Positions 19,087 through 27,365 of a stretch of 64,000 nt of DNA are shown here, in pieces. How positions within the stretch are numbered: position 1 is the stretch's first letter; every line of letters starts with the position of its first letter. Origin of the DNA: an uncultured Alistipes sp. GTDB taxonomy: Bacteria > Bacteroidota > Bacteroidia > Bacteroidales > Rikenellaceae. The DNA lies in the NCBI GenBank assembly GCA_910584485.1, contig CAJUAV010000003.1, positions 124,001 to 188,000 of the forward strand. Reading direction: 5' to 3'. Position numbers and translations under genes: made by a program. The notes under the pieces were generated by a model, which saw only the letters and a list, made by a program, of their open reading frames with translations, was not told the DNA's origin and searched no databases.

Positions 19087-21975
19087 ATGAAAACCTGTTA
19101 CCTGGTCGATGCCTACGCATTGATGTTCAAATACTACTACGCCTTCCTCGGGAAGCCCATGCGCAACCACGCGGGGATGAACACGTCGGTCGTCTTCGGC
19201 TTCGTGAAGTTCCTGCGCGATATCCTCAAGCGCGAGCGCCCCGATCTGCTGGGCGTCGCCTTCGATCCGAAGGGGGGCAGCTTCCGCCGCACGATCTTTC
19301 CCGCCTACAAGGCCAACCGCAGCGAGACGCCCGAAGACATCGTGCGCTCGCTCCCCTACGTGAAGCGGGTGCTGGAGGCGATGTGCATCCCGATCCTGGA
19401 GGTCGAGGGGTACGAGGCCGACGACGTGATCGGCACCCTCTCGCAGCAGGGGGCCGCGGCGGGGTACGAGGTCTTCATGGTGACCCCCGACAAGGACTAC
19501 GGCCAGCTCGTGCGCGACCACTGCAAGATCTATAAACAGAAGGGGGCCGACGGGCAGATCGAGGTGGTCGACCGCGAGGCGATCCGCGCGAAATACGGCA
19601 TCGACGATCCGACCCTCGTGCGCGACATCCTCGCGCTGTGGGGCGATGCGTCGGACAACATCCCCGGCGTGCCCGGGATCGGCGAAAAGGGGGCCTGCAA
19701 GCTGGTCGGCGAGTGGGGCACGGTGGAGAACATCCTCGCGAACGTCGCCTCGATCAAGGGCAAACAGGGCGAGAAAATCGCCGCCTGGCGCGACAACCTG
19801 CTGCTGGCGAAGCGGCTCACGACGATCTGCCTCGACGTGCCGATCGCCTTCCGTCCCGAAGAGCTCACCGTCTGCGAGCCGCACATCGACCGGCTGCGGG
19901 CGCTCTTCTCGGAGCTCGATTTCAAGGCTTTCCTGCTCGATCTGCAGAACCTCGCCCCCGCGGAGCCCGCGTCGGACCGTCCGCAGCAGGCCGAGCAGCG
20001 GCAGCTGGCGGAGATGGCCCGCACGAAATCGGCCGCCGCGAAGGCGGCCCGTTTGGCGGGTCAGGGCGACCTCTTCGCGACGGCGGCCGAACCCGCCCCC
20101 GAGGCGGCCCCCGCAACCGACGCCGCTGCCGTTGCCGAGACGGTGCAGGAGAGCGTCGAGGAGGCCTATGCCACGGCTCAAAACACCCCCCACTGCTATA
20201 CGCTCGTCGAGACGGCGGAGCAGCTGCGCGAGGTGGTGGCCGAGGTGAGCCGCTGCGAGGAGTTCTGCTTCGATACGGAGACGACCGGTCTGGACCTCTT
20301 CAACGACCGCATCGTGGGGCTCTCGCTCGCCGTCGAGCCCCATGCGGCGTGGTACGTCCCCTTTTCGCCCGCCGTCGAAGCGGCCTACGCCGAGCTGCTG
20401 CGGCCTCTTTTCGCCGACGAACGGATCGCCAAGATCGGTCAGAACATCAAGTTCGACTGCATGGTGCTGCGGCGCCTCGGCATAGAGCTCCGCGGCCGCC
20501 TCTACGATACGATGATCCTGCACTACCTGCTCGATCCCGAGTCGCGCCACAACATGAACGCCCTGGCCGAACGCTACCTGCACTATCGGCCGATCGAAAT
20601 CGAGACCCTGATCGGTCGCGGGGCGAAGCAGCTGACGATGGAGATGGTGGGCGTGGAGCGCGTCTGCGAATACGCCGCCGAGGATGCCGACATCACGCTG
20701 CAACTCAAGCGGGTGCTCTATCCCGAGGTCGAACGGGCGGGGCTGGCGCGCCTCTACGCCGAGATCGAGGAGCCGATGATCGCCGTGCTGGCCGACATCG
20801 AGCAGGCGGGAGTCCGCATCGATACGGCGGCGCTGGCCGACTATGCCGTCGAGCTCAACGGAAAGCTCGCCGAGCTGGAGAGCGCCGTGCGGGCCGAGGC
20901 GGGCGAGCCGACGCTCAACATCAACTCGACGCGGCAGCTGGGCGAGGTGCTCTTCGGTCGGATGCGCATCGCCGAGAAGCCCAAAATGACCCGTACGAAG
21001 CAGTTCTGCACGGATGAGGAGTACCTCCAGAGCTTCGCGCACAAACACCGCATCGTCGATCTGGTGCTCGAATACCGCGGCGTGAAGAAGCTCCTTTCGA
21101 CCTACGTCGAGGCGCTGCCGCAGCTCGTGAACCGCACCACGGGGCGGATCCACACCTCGTTCAACCAGGCCGTGACGGCTACGGGACGCCTCTCATCGAC
21201 AAATCCCAACCTGCAGAACATCCCCGTGCGCGACGAGCTGGGGCGCCGCATCCGACAGGCCTTCATCCCTTCGGACGACGACCACCTGCTGCTGTCGGTG
21301 GATTACAGCCAGGTCGAGCTGCGGCTGATGGCCCACCTGGCCGACGACGAATCGCTGCTGGCCGCCTTCGAACACGGCGAGGACATCCACGCCGCGACCG
21401 CCGCACGGCTCTTCGGCAAACCGATCGACGAGGTGACGCCCGAGGAGCGCCGCCGCGCCAAGACGGCCAATTTCGGCATTATCTACGGGATTTCGGCCTT
21501 CGGGTTGAGCCAGCGGCTGGAGATTCCGCGCAAGGAGGCCAAGGAGTTGATCGACGGCTATTTCGCCTCCTATCCCAAGGTGAAGGCCTACATGGACGCC
21601 GTGGTGGCGAAGGCGCGCGAAGAGGGGTTCGTGACGACGATCTTCGGACGGCGGCGCTACCTGAACGACATCGCCTCGCGCAATGCCGTGGCCCGCGGCG
21701 TGGCCGAACGCAACGCCGTAAACGCCCCGATTCAGGGGTCGGCGGCCGACATCATGAAGATCGCCATGATCGAGGTGCACCGCCGTTTCCGCGCCGAGGG
21801 AGTACGTTCGCGGGTGATTTTGCAGGTGCACGACGAACTGGTGGTCGACCTGCTGCGCTCGGAGCAGGAACAGGTCGTCCGCATCGTGACCGAGGCGATG
21901 GAGGGGGCCGCGAAGCTGCGCGTGCGCCTGGTGGCCGATGCGGGCATCGGCTCGAACTGGCTGGAGGCGCATTAG
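19087..21975 (+). CDS. polA: DNA polymerase I
   Basis: A 962-residue repair and Okazaki-processing polymerase with all three domains. The 5'-nuclease domain covers about 1-290 (LVDAYALMFKYYYAF, EGYEADDVIGTL, DKDYGQLV). The 3'-5' exonuclease covers about 365-540 and keeps the acidic pair D396/E398 in FDTETTGLD, so proofreading should be active. The family A polymerase has motif A DYSQVELRLM (D739), motif B RRAKTANFGIIYG and motif C VHDELV (D916). An Ala/Pro-rich linker lies around residues 295-355. ATG 19087 is at the true domain start; the frame is open upstream only through repeat sequence. Confidence 0.98.
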   Translation: MKTCYLVDAYALMFKYYYAFLGKPMRNHAGMNTSVVFGFVKFLRDILKRERPDLLGVAFDPKGGSFRRTIFPAYKANRSETPEDIVRSLPYVKRVLEAMCIPILEVEGYEADDVIGTLSQQGAAAGYEVFMVTPDKDYGQLVRDHCKIYKQKGADGQIEVVDREAIRAKYGIDDPTLVRDILALWGDASDNIPGVPGIGEKGACKLVGEWGTVENILANVASIKGKQGEKIAAWRDNLLLAKRLTTICLDVPIAFRPEELTVCEPHIDRLRALFSELDFKAFLLDLQNLAPAEPASDRPQQAEQRQLAEMARTKSAAAKAARLAGQGDLFATAAEPAPEAAPATDAAAVAETVQESVEEAYATAQNTPHCYTLVETAEQLREVVAEVSRCEEFCFDTETTGLDLFNDRIVGLSLAVEPHAAWYVPFSPAVEAAYAELLRPLFADERIAKIGQNIKFDCMVLRRLGIELRGRLYDTMILHYLLDPESRHNMNALAERYLHYRPIEIETLIGRGAKQLTMEMVGVERVCEYAAEDADITLQLKRVLYPEVERAGLARLYAEIEEPMIAVLADIEQAGVRIDTAALADYAVELNGKLAELESAVRAEAGEPTLNINSTRQLGEVLFGRMRIAEKPKMTRTKQFCTDEEYLQSFAHKHRIVDLVLEYRGVKKLLSTYVEALPQLVNRTTGRIHTSFNQAVTATGRLSSTNPNLQNIPVRDELGRRIRQAFIPSDDDHLLLSVDYSQVELRLMAHLADDESLLAAFEHGEDIHAATAARLFGKPIDEVTPEERRRAKTANFGIIYGISAFGLSQRLEIPRKEAKELIDGYFASYPKVKAYMDAVVAKAREEGFVTTIFGRRRYLNDIASRNAVARGVAERNAVNAPIQGSAADIMKIAMIEVHRRFRAEGVRSRVILQVHDELVVDLLRSEQEQVVRIVTEAMEGAAKLRVRLVADAGIGSNWLEAH

Positions 21976-22260
21976 GGCGGCGCGGCCGTGTCGGCAAGGG
22001 CTCGACGGCAGCACAGTCGGCAACCGGCCGCCTCGGTGTGGCGTGAAATCGCGCTTCGGCGCGGCAGCCCGCAGCCTTCCTCCCCCGAGCGGAGGGCTGC
22101 ATCTCGCCGAACGGTTCGCCGCAGGCTCTTCCGCTCGGCTGCGGGCCGGTTGCGACATCTTCGATCCCGCAAGGGATCGGCGGGCCGCAGCTTTCGGCGG
22201 CGAAGGCCCGCAACTCTTGCGCGTGCGAGCGCTTCGCAAGCTGCGCCCCGAATACGCGTG
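21976..22260. repeat. C-type and B-type modules after polA
   Basis: This is the first part of the 779-bp gap between convergent polA and pth. A C-type module (22051-22148) opens with GCGC-TTCG-GCGC (22051-22062), then GGCAGCCCGCAGCC, proximal GGAGGGCTGC and distal CGGCTGCGGGCC. A B-type module (22163-22251) opens with GATCCC-GCAA-GGGATC (22163-22178), then GGCGGGCCGCAGCTTTCG, CGAAGGCCCGCA and distal TTCGCAAGCTGCGCCCCGAA. Both are in plus orientation. Confidence 0.75.
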
Positions 22261-22640
22261 GCGCGCAAGCGCGACGGGCCTGAAGCCTCCCGCTTGCAGA
22301 GACGCGCAGTTTCGGCAAACAGGCGAGCGTTCCGCAGGCTTTGCCCCGAATGAGTTCGCGCGACAGCAGCGCGGCGGGCTGAAGCCTCCCGCTTGCAGAG
22401 ACGCGCAGTTTTGGCAAACAGGCGAGCGTTCCGCAGACTTTGGCCCGAACGAGTTCGCGCGACAGCACGGCGGGTCAAAGCCTCCCGCTTGCAGAGACGC
22501 GCAGTTTCGGCAAACAGGCGAGCGTTCCGCAGACTTTGCCCCGAACGAGTTCGCGCGACAGCGCGGCGGGCCGAAGCCTCCGCACGCGGAGGCCCGCATT
22601 TCGCGTCCGCATCATGCGCGCTCCGCAGGCTTCGGCCCGA
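22261..22640 (+). repeat. Four-copy tandem array of A-type modules
   Basis: Four consecutive copies begin at 22261, 22358, 22457 and 22553 (period 96-99 bp). Each has a GCGC hairpin, a GGCGGGCC-like box, AAGCCTCC, a variable middle, a distal CCGCAG(G/A)CTT and a CCCGAA(C/T)GAGTTCGC tail. The first three share the same middle segment (GCAGAGACGCGCAGTTT); the fourth has the GCACGCGGAGGCC middle seen elsewhere. Hairpin loops vary: GCAA, GACAGCA, GACA, GACA. The period is not a multiple of three, and no coding function is seen. Confidence 0.8.
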
Positions 22641-22724
22641 AAGAAGATCGCCTGCGCACGCTTCAGGCCCGTCGCGGCGCTTTGCCTACGGCGGCCCGCA
22701 TAAAGCCTCGTCCCGTATAACGAA

Positions 22725-22751
22725 AAAAGCCGCCCTGCACGGGGCGGCTTT
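22725..22751 (-). terminator. Rho-independent terminator of pth
   Basis: AAAGCCGCCC (22726-22735) pairs with GGGCGGCTTT (22742-22751). On the minus strand the stem is followed by a run of T (complement of A23-A28), three bases after the pth stop. This is a strong call. Confidence 0.85.
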
Positions 22752-22754
22752 CGT

Positions 22755-23318
22755 CTATTTCTTGTTGAATCGGTTCATTGTCATCTGGCATCCGACGGTG
22801 GCGAACGAAAGGATCGCTTCGCCGAAGACCTTCAGCCGGTCGGGCAGTTCCTTGCGCTCTTCCTCCGTCCAGCGTCCCAGCACGTAGTCGACCTGGTGTC
22901 CGCGCGGGAAATCGCCTCCCACACCGAAGCGGATGCGGGCGAAGGCCTCCGTGCCCAGCAGTTCGGCGATGTTTTTCAGTCCGTTGTGGCCGCCGGCGCT
23001 CCCCTGCTGCCGCATGCGCAGCTGTCCGAAGGGGATGGCGATGTCGTCCGAGATGACGAGCAGGTTCTCGGCGGGGATCTTCGCCGCCTCCATCCAGTAG
23101 CGGACCGCCTTGCCCGAGAGGTTCATGTAGGTCGAGGGCTTGAGCAGCAGCAGCGTGCGGCAGCGGTGGCGCAGCTCGGCCATGTCGCCGTAACGGACCG
23201 TCGTAAACGAAATGTCGGACGCCCCGGCCAGGGCATCCAACACTTCGAATCCGATGTTGTGACGGGTTCCGACGTACTCGGCGCCGATGTTCCCCAGTCC
23301 GACGATCAGATATTTCAT
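22755..23318 (-). CDS. pth: Peptidyl-tRNA hydrolase
   Basis: A 187-residue hydrolase that frees tRNA from stalled peptidyl-tRNA. The family signature is complete: GLGNIGAEYVGTRHNIGFEVLD (catalytic His in TRHNIG), LLKPSTYMNLSG, and VISDDIAIPFGQLRMRQQGSAGGHNGLKNI. It lies 15 bp downstream of rplY, giving the rplY-pth operon that is widespread in bacteria, and ends at a strong terminator. Confidence 0.96.
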   Translation of the reverse strand: MKYLIVGLGNIGAEYVGTRHNIGFEVLDALAGASDISFTTVRYGDMAELRHRCRTLLLLKPSTYMNLSGKAVRYWMEAAKIPAENLLVISDDIAIPFGQLRMRQQGSAGGHNGLKNIAELLGTEAFARIRFGVGGDFPRGHQVDYVLGRWTEEERKELPDRLKVFGEAILSFATVGCQMTMNRFNKK

Positions 23319-23333
23319 GCGCGCGGCCGACTA

Positions 23334-23903
23334 CTATTTCTCCGCTGCGGCACCGCGCGAAGCACGGGTTACGCGAACGGCGCAGACAGCCGTCGTGGCG
23401 GGCGTCACGAACTTGAGGTTCTCGATCGAGAGGTCGCCTACGAAGATCGTCTTGCCGACGCCGAGCGACGTTACGTCCACGACGATTTCGTCGGGCAGGT
23501 TCTCGACCAGTGCGCTGACGATCAGCTTGCGGGCCGACAGCACGAGCTTACCGCCGACCTTCACGCCCTCGGCATTACCCGACAGACGGACGGGGATGGC
23601 GATGGCGACGGGCTTGCCGGCGGCGATGCGGAAGAAATCGAGGTGCAGGATCTGCTCGCGTACGGGGTGGAACTGGGCCTCGCGGAGCACGGCCAGCTCG
23701 ACCTTGTCGCCGAAATGCAGCTCGACGATGTACGAGTTGGGGGTGTAGATGAGGGCCTTGATCTCGCGCGGATCGACCGAGAAATTCACGGTCTCGCCGT
23801 TACCGCACAATACGCAGGGTACCAGACCCTCGCGACGGACAGCCTTGGCTGCCTTCTTGCCGAAGTCGTTACGCTCGACGGCATTTACAACGATGGTTTT
23901 CAT
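23334..23903 (-). CDS. rplY: 50S ribosomal protein L25/general stress protein Ctc
   Basis: A 189-residue long-form L25 (Ctc/TL5) that binds 5S rRNA. The N-terminal L25 domain has ERNDFGKKAAKAVRREGLVPCVL; the C-terminal TL5 beta domain has LVENLPDEIVVDVTSLGVGKTIFVGDL. A short Ala-rich tail follows. ATG 23903 is supported by the domain start and by a promoter box 94 bp upstream. It is transcribed with pth. Confidence 0.95.
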   Translation of the reverse strand: MKTIVVNAVERNDFGKKAAKAVRREGLVPCVLCGNGETVNFSVDPREIKALIYTPNSYIVELHFGDKVELAVLREAQFHPVREQILHLDFFRIAAGKPVAIAIPVRLSGNAEGVKVGGKLVLSARKLIVSALVENLPDEIVVDVTSLGVGKTIFVGDLSIENLKFVTPATTAVCAVRVTRASRGAAAEK

Positions 23904-23996
23904 GGATGATGAAAATGTTTGAAAGTTAAACCACCGGCGGCTCTCGGCCCGCACGCCGAGCGCGGGTGCGGGCTCCACACCGCCTGTTTCGGAGCG

Positions 23997-24004
23997 CAAA
24001 GATA
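23997..24004 (-). promoter_or_regulatory. -7 promoter box for rplY-pth
   Basis: On the minus strand it reads TATCTTTG (TAnnTTTG). Nineteen bases further upstream is TTTC, one mismatch from the -33 TTTG. Confidence 0.65.
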
Positions 24005-24036
24005 GGCTAAAAATCCGAAAAATGAAAACGTTGCGC

Positions 24037-24075
24037 AAAAAAACGAATCGGGGAAACCGCAGCTTCCCCGATTCG
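24037..24075 (-). terminator. Rho-independent terminator of galE
   Basis: CGAATCGGGGAA (24044-24055) pairs perfectly with TTCCCCGATTCG (24064-24075). The minus-strand continuation is seven T residues (24043-24037). It separates galE from the rplY promoter. Confidence 0.88.
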
Positions 24076-24096
24076 TCGGTCGCGAAGAGGCGGAGC

Positions 24097-25128
24097 CTAC
24101 TCCATCCCCCGCACGTGCTTCTCCCAGGCCCAGGCGGCGCGCAGCGTGTCGTCGAGGTTGCGGCGGGCGTGCCAGCCGAGCTCCTCGTTGGCGCGCGTCG
24201 GGTCGGCCCAGATGGCGACGATGTCCCCCTCGCGCCGCCCCGCGATGCGGTAGTTGAGCTTCAGGCCGTTCGCCTGCTCGAAGCGGCGGATCAGTTCGAG
24301 CACCGAAACGCCGTGCCCCGTGCCGATGTTGAAGACCTCGTAGGGCTCCTTGCAGCGACCCTCGATCATGCGGCGGACGGCCGCCACGTGGGCGCGCGCC
24401 AGGTCCGTCACGTCGATGTAGTCGCGGATGTTCGAGCCGTCGGGCGTCGGGTAGTCGTCGCCGAAGACCGAGAGGCATTCGCGCAGCCCCGCGGCCGTCT
24501 GCGTGATGTAGGGCAGCAGGTTCTGCGGCACGCCGCGCGGCAGCTCGCCGATGAGGGCCGAGGGATGGGCGCCGATGGGGTTGAAATAGCGCAGTGCGAT
24601 GCCGCGCAGCCCCTCGCTCGCCGCCACCGTGTCGCGCAGGATGTCCTCGCAGATCTGCTTCGTGTTGCCGTAGGGCGAGGTGGCGGGCTTGCGGGGCGTC
24701 AGCTCGGTGACGGGCTGTCGGTCGGGTTCGCCGTAGACGGTGCACGACGACGAGAAGAGGATGTTCGGCCGTCCCCACGCGCGCATCAGATCGACGACGT
24801 TCAGGAACGAGTCGAGGTTGTTGCGGTAGTATTCGAGCGGCTTGCGGACCGACTCGCCCACCGCCTTGCTGGCGGCGAAATGGATCACCGAGTCGAAATC
24901 GTAGGCCTCGAAGAGCCGCGTGCGCAGCGCCTCGCGGTCGCAGCAGTCGACCTCGACGAAGGGCACCTCGACCCCCGTGATGCGGCGGACGCCTTCGACG
25001 GCTCCGAGGTCGCTGTTCGAAAGGTTGTCGGCGATCACGACGTCGAAGCCCGCCTCGACGAGCTCGACGGCGGTGTGCGAGCCGATGTAGCCCGCTCCGC
25101 CGCTGACCAGTACGGTGTGTTTTTTCAT
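24097..25128 (-). CDS. galE: UDP-glucose 4-epimerase
   Basis: A 343-residue extended short-chain dehydrogenase interconverting UDP-glucose and UDP-galactose. The NAD fold GGAGYIGSHTAVEL lies at the N-terminus. The catalytic Ser and YxxxK are in FSSSCTVYGEP and SPYGNTKQICED, and RYFNPIGAHPSALIGE and DYIDVTDLARAHV follow. It lies 21 bp downstream of the aldo/keto reductase gene on the same strand and ends at a strong terminator. Confidence 0.96.
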   Translation of the reverse strand: MKKHTVLVSGGAGYIGSHTAVELVEAGFDVVIADNLSNSDLGAVEGVRRITGVEVPFVEVDCCDREALRTRLFEAYDFDSVIHFAASKAVGESVRKPLEYYRNNLDSFLNVVDLMRAWGRPNILFSSSCTVYGEPDRQPVTELTPRKPATSPYGNTKQICEDILRDTVAASEGLRGIALRYFNPIGAHPSALIGELPRGVPQNLLPYITQTAAGLRECLSVFGDDYPTPDGSNIRDYIDVTDLARAHVAAVRRMIEGRCKEPYEVFNIGTGHGVSVLELIRRFEQANGLKLNYRIAGRREGDIVAIWADPTRANEELGWHARRNLDDTLRAAWAWEKHVRGME

Positions 25129-25149
25129 GGCTGTATCTTTTGTTTCGGA

Positions 25150-26133
25150 TTACCAGAGGTGGTGGACCTGCGGACGGATCAGCCGGTCGTAGATCCGGCG
25201 GACGGCCGCCATCTGCTCCGCCGTGAGGGGCGGCAGCTCCGAGGCGGCCGCATTGCGTACGATCTGCCCGGGACGGCTCGCCCCCGGGATGACGACGCTC
25301 ACCTCGGGGTGCATCAGGATCCAGCGCAGGGCGATCGGGCCGAGCTCGTCGCAGCCCAGCTCCTCCTTGAGCAGCCGCGCCGCCTCGACGCCCGTCCGAT
25401 ACTCGACGCCCGAGAAGGTCTCGCCTTTGTCGAAGGCCTCGCCGTTGCGGTTGTAGGTGCGGTGGTCGTCGGCGCCGAAGCGGGTCTGCTCCGTGTAGCG
25501 CCCCGTCAGCAGCCCGCTCGCCAGCGGCACGCGGACGATGAGGCCCACGTTGCGTTCGGCGGCCTTCGCGAAGAGCTCCTCCGCGGGGCGGAGGCGGAAC
25601 ATGTTGAAGATGATTTCGATCGCCGAGATGTCGTGATCGAGCGCCGCCAGCGCCTCGTCGATGCGTTCGACGCTCACGCCGTAGTGGCGGATCGCCCCCT
25701 CGCGCTTCAGCGCGTCGAGCGCCCCGAAGAGCTCCCCGTTGCGGAAAACGGGGGTCGGCGGACAGTGCAGCAGCGTCAGGTCGAGCCGCTCGACCCCCAT
25801 CCGTCGGCGGCTGCCGTCGACGAAGCGGCGCATGTTCTCGGCCGTGTAGCCCGCGGCCGTGTGGGGATCGAGCGCGCGCCCCATCTTCGTCACGACGCGC
25901 ACGTCGGCTTCGGGGTGCTCGCGCAGAAAGCGCCCGATGGCGCGTTCGCTCTCGCCACCCTGGTAGATATCGGCCGTGTCGAAGAGGTTGATCCCCTCGG
26001 CGCAGGCCGCCTCGAGCGTTTCGCGGGCGGTCCGCTCGTCGAACGGTTCGCCCCAGCGCGAACCGAGCTGCCAGGTGCCGAGCGAAATTTCGCTCACGCG
26101 ATAGCCGGTTTTTCCCAGAATACGGTATTTCAT
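25150..26133 (-). CDS. Aldo/keto reductase
   Basis: A 327-residue NADPH-dependent (beta/alpha)8 oxidoreductase. The catalytic tetrad is visible: Asp and Tyr in FDTADIYQGGESE, Lys in VVTKMG, and His in LTLLHCPP. The cofactor loop is VIPGASRPGQIVRNAAA. It resembles the YdhF/Tas-like reductases; the substrate cannot be named. ATG 26133 begins MKYRILGKTGYRVSEISLG, a standard family start. It is probably the first gene of an operon with galE, and its promoter overlaps that of the divergent ROK gene. Confidence 0.9.
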   Translation of the reverse strand: MKYRILGKTGYRVSEISLGTWQLGSRWGEPFDERTARETLEAACAEGINLFDTADIYQGGESERAIGRFLREHPEADVRVVTKMGRALDPHTAAGYTAENMRRFVDGSRRRMGVERLDLTLLHCPPTPVFRNGELFGALDALKREGAIRHYGVSVERIDEALAALDHDISAIEIIFNMFRLRPAEELFAKAAERNVGLIVRVPLASGLLTGRYTEQTRFGADDHRTYNRNGEAFDKGETFSGVEYRTGVEAARLLKEELGCDELGPIALRWILMHPEVSVVIPGASRPGQIVRNAAASELPPLTAEQMAAVRRIYDRLIRPQVHHLW

Positions 26134-26198
26134 CTTTTCGGTCGTTTGATTGCGTTGCGTTGCGCGATCCGCCGTCGCGCGGAGCGGGGATCGGTCTA

Positions 26199-26206
26199 CA
26201 AAAATA
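26199..26206 (-). promoter_or_regulatory. -7 promoter box for aldo/keto reductase-galE
   Basis: It reads TATTTTTG on the minus strand (TAnnTTTG), 66 bp before the start. The TTTG of the divergent ROK promoter lies ten bases away, so the two promoters overlap. Confidence 0.55.
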
Positions 26207-26215
26207 GGCAAAAAC

Positions 26216-26246
26216 TTTGTACTCGCCGAATTTTGGCGTAACTTTG
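26216..26246 (+). promoter_or_regulatory. Complete promoter for the ROK kinase gene
   Basis: TTTG (26216-26219), exactly 19 bases, then TAACTTTG (26239-26246): a full match to the Bacteroidota housekeeping pattern TTTG-N19-TAnnTTTG. The start codon is 66 bp downstream. Confidence 0.85.
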
Positions 26247-26311
26247 GGCTGACAAACGGGGAGCTTCCGTTTTTCGGGGCTCCCGCCACTGAAACCGCTA
26301 ACACCCTATCC

Positions 26312-27316
26312 GTGAAAAAAATCGCTATCGGCATCGACATCGGAGGCACCAACACGGCCTTCGGCGCGGTCGACGAGGAGGGCTGCGTGTGCGCCGAATC
26401 GAACCTTTCGACCCGTCGGTATCCCCTGCTGGACGACTACCCGGACTATGTGGCCGACCTGACGGCCGCGATCCGCACGCTGCTCGGATCGCTTCCCTTT
26501 CCCTTCGAAACGGCGGGCATCGGCATCGGCGCCCCGAACGGCAACTACCGCACGGGCGCCATCGAGCAGCCCGTGAACCTGTGGAAATTCCGCCCCGGGG
26601 AGATCGACCGCGACGAGCGGCGCCGCATCTTCCCGCTGGCCGACGAACTTTCGGCCGCCTTCGACGGCATCCCCGTCCGCATGACGAACGATGCGAACGC
26701 CTCGACGATCGGCGAGATGATCTTCGGCAATGCCCGCGGCATGCGCGACTTCATCGTCGTCACGCTCGGCACGGGGCTCGGTTCGGGCTTCGTGGCGAAC
26801 GGCGAACTCGTCTGCGGCCACGACGGCTTCGCGGGCGAGCTGGGCCACGTCGTCGTCGAGCCCGGGGGGCGCTGCTGCGGCTGCGGCCGTCGCGGCTGCC
26901 TCGAAACCTACGTCTCGGCGACGGGCATCTGCCGCACGGCCCTCGAGCTGATGGCCGAACTGAACGAGCCCAGCACGCTGCGCGGAATCGCTCCGCAGGA
27001 GCTCGACGCGCGGATGATCTCCGAGGCGGCCGAGGCGGGCGATCCGATCGCCGTCGAATGTTTCCGCCGCACGGGCGAGCGGCTCGGCCGCGCGCTGGCC
27101 GACGCCGTGACGATCACCTCGCCCGAGGCGATCCTGCTCTTCGGCGGGCTGGCCAAGGCGGGCGCCAAGCTCTTCGATCCGACGCGCGCGGCGATGGAGG
27201 CGCACATGATGTACCCCTTCCGCAACAAGGTGAAGCTGCTGCCGAGCGGCATCCGCGCCACGAATGCCGCCATCCCGGGCGCCGCGGCCCTCATCTGGAA
27301 GGAGCTGCGGGGATAG
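26312..27316 (+). CDS. ROK family sugar kinase (glucokinase-like)
   Basis: A 334-residue ATP-dependent sugar kinase. The phosphate motif DIGGTNTAFG is at the N-terminus; NDANAS and LGTGLGSGFV follow. The ROK zinc site is His in GELGHVVVEPGG plus CCGCGRRGCLE. No N-terminal helix-turn-helix is present, so it is a kinase rather than a NagC-type repressor. Glucose is the likeliest substrate, but N-acetylhexosamines or allose cannot be excluded. GTG 26312 places the phosphate loop correctly, and a promoter lies just upstream. It heads the group uppP-truB-queA. Confidence 0.88.
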   Translation: MKKIAIGIDIGGTNTAFGAVDEEGCVCAESNLSTRRYPLLDDYPDYVADLTAAIRTLLGSLPFPFETAGIGIGAPNGNYRTGAIEQPVNLWKFRPGEIDRDERRRIFPLADELSAAFDGIPVRMTNDANASTIGEMIFGNARGMRDFIVVTLGTGLGSGFVANGELVCGHDGFAGELGHVVVEPGGRCCGCGRRGCLETYVSATGICRTALELMAELNEPSTLRGIAPQELDARMISEAAEAGDPIAVECFRRTGERLGRALADAVTITSPEAILLFGGLAKAGAKLFDPTRAAMEAHMMYPFRNKVKLLPSGIRATNAAIPGAAALIWKELRG

Positions 27317-27365
27317 CGCCCCGAACGAACCCTCCCGCTCTGCGGGACCCTAACCGACCGATTCC

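Noticed and set aside
22261..22640. CRISPR array
   Set aside because: The period is regular, but the whole 96-99 bp unit is repeated; there are no short repeats with unique spacers and no cas genes.
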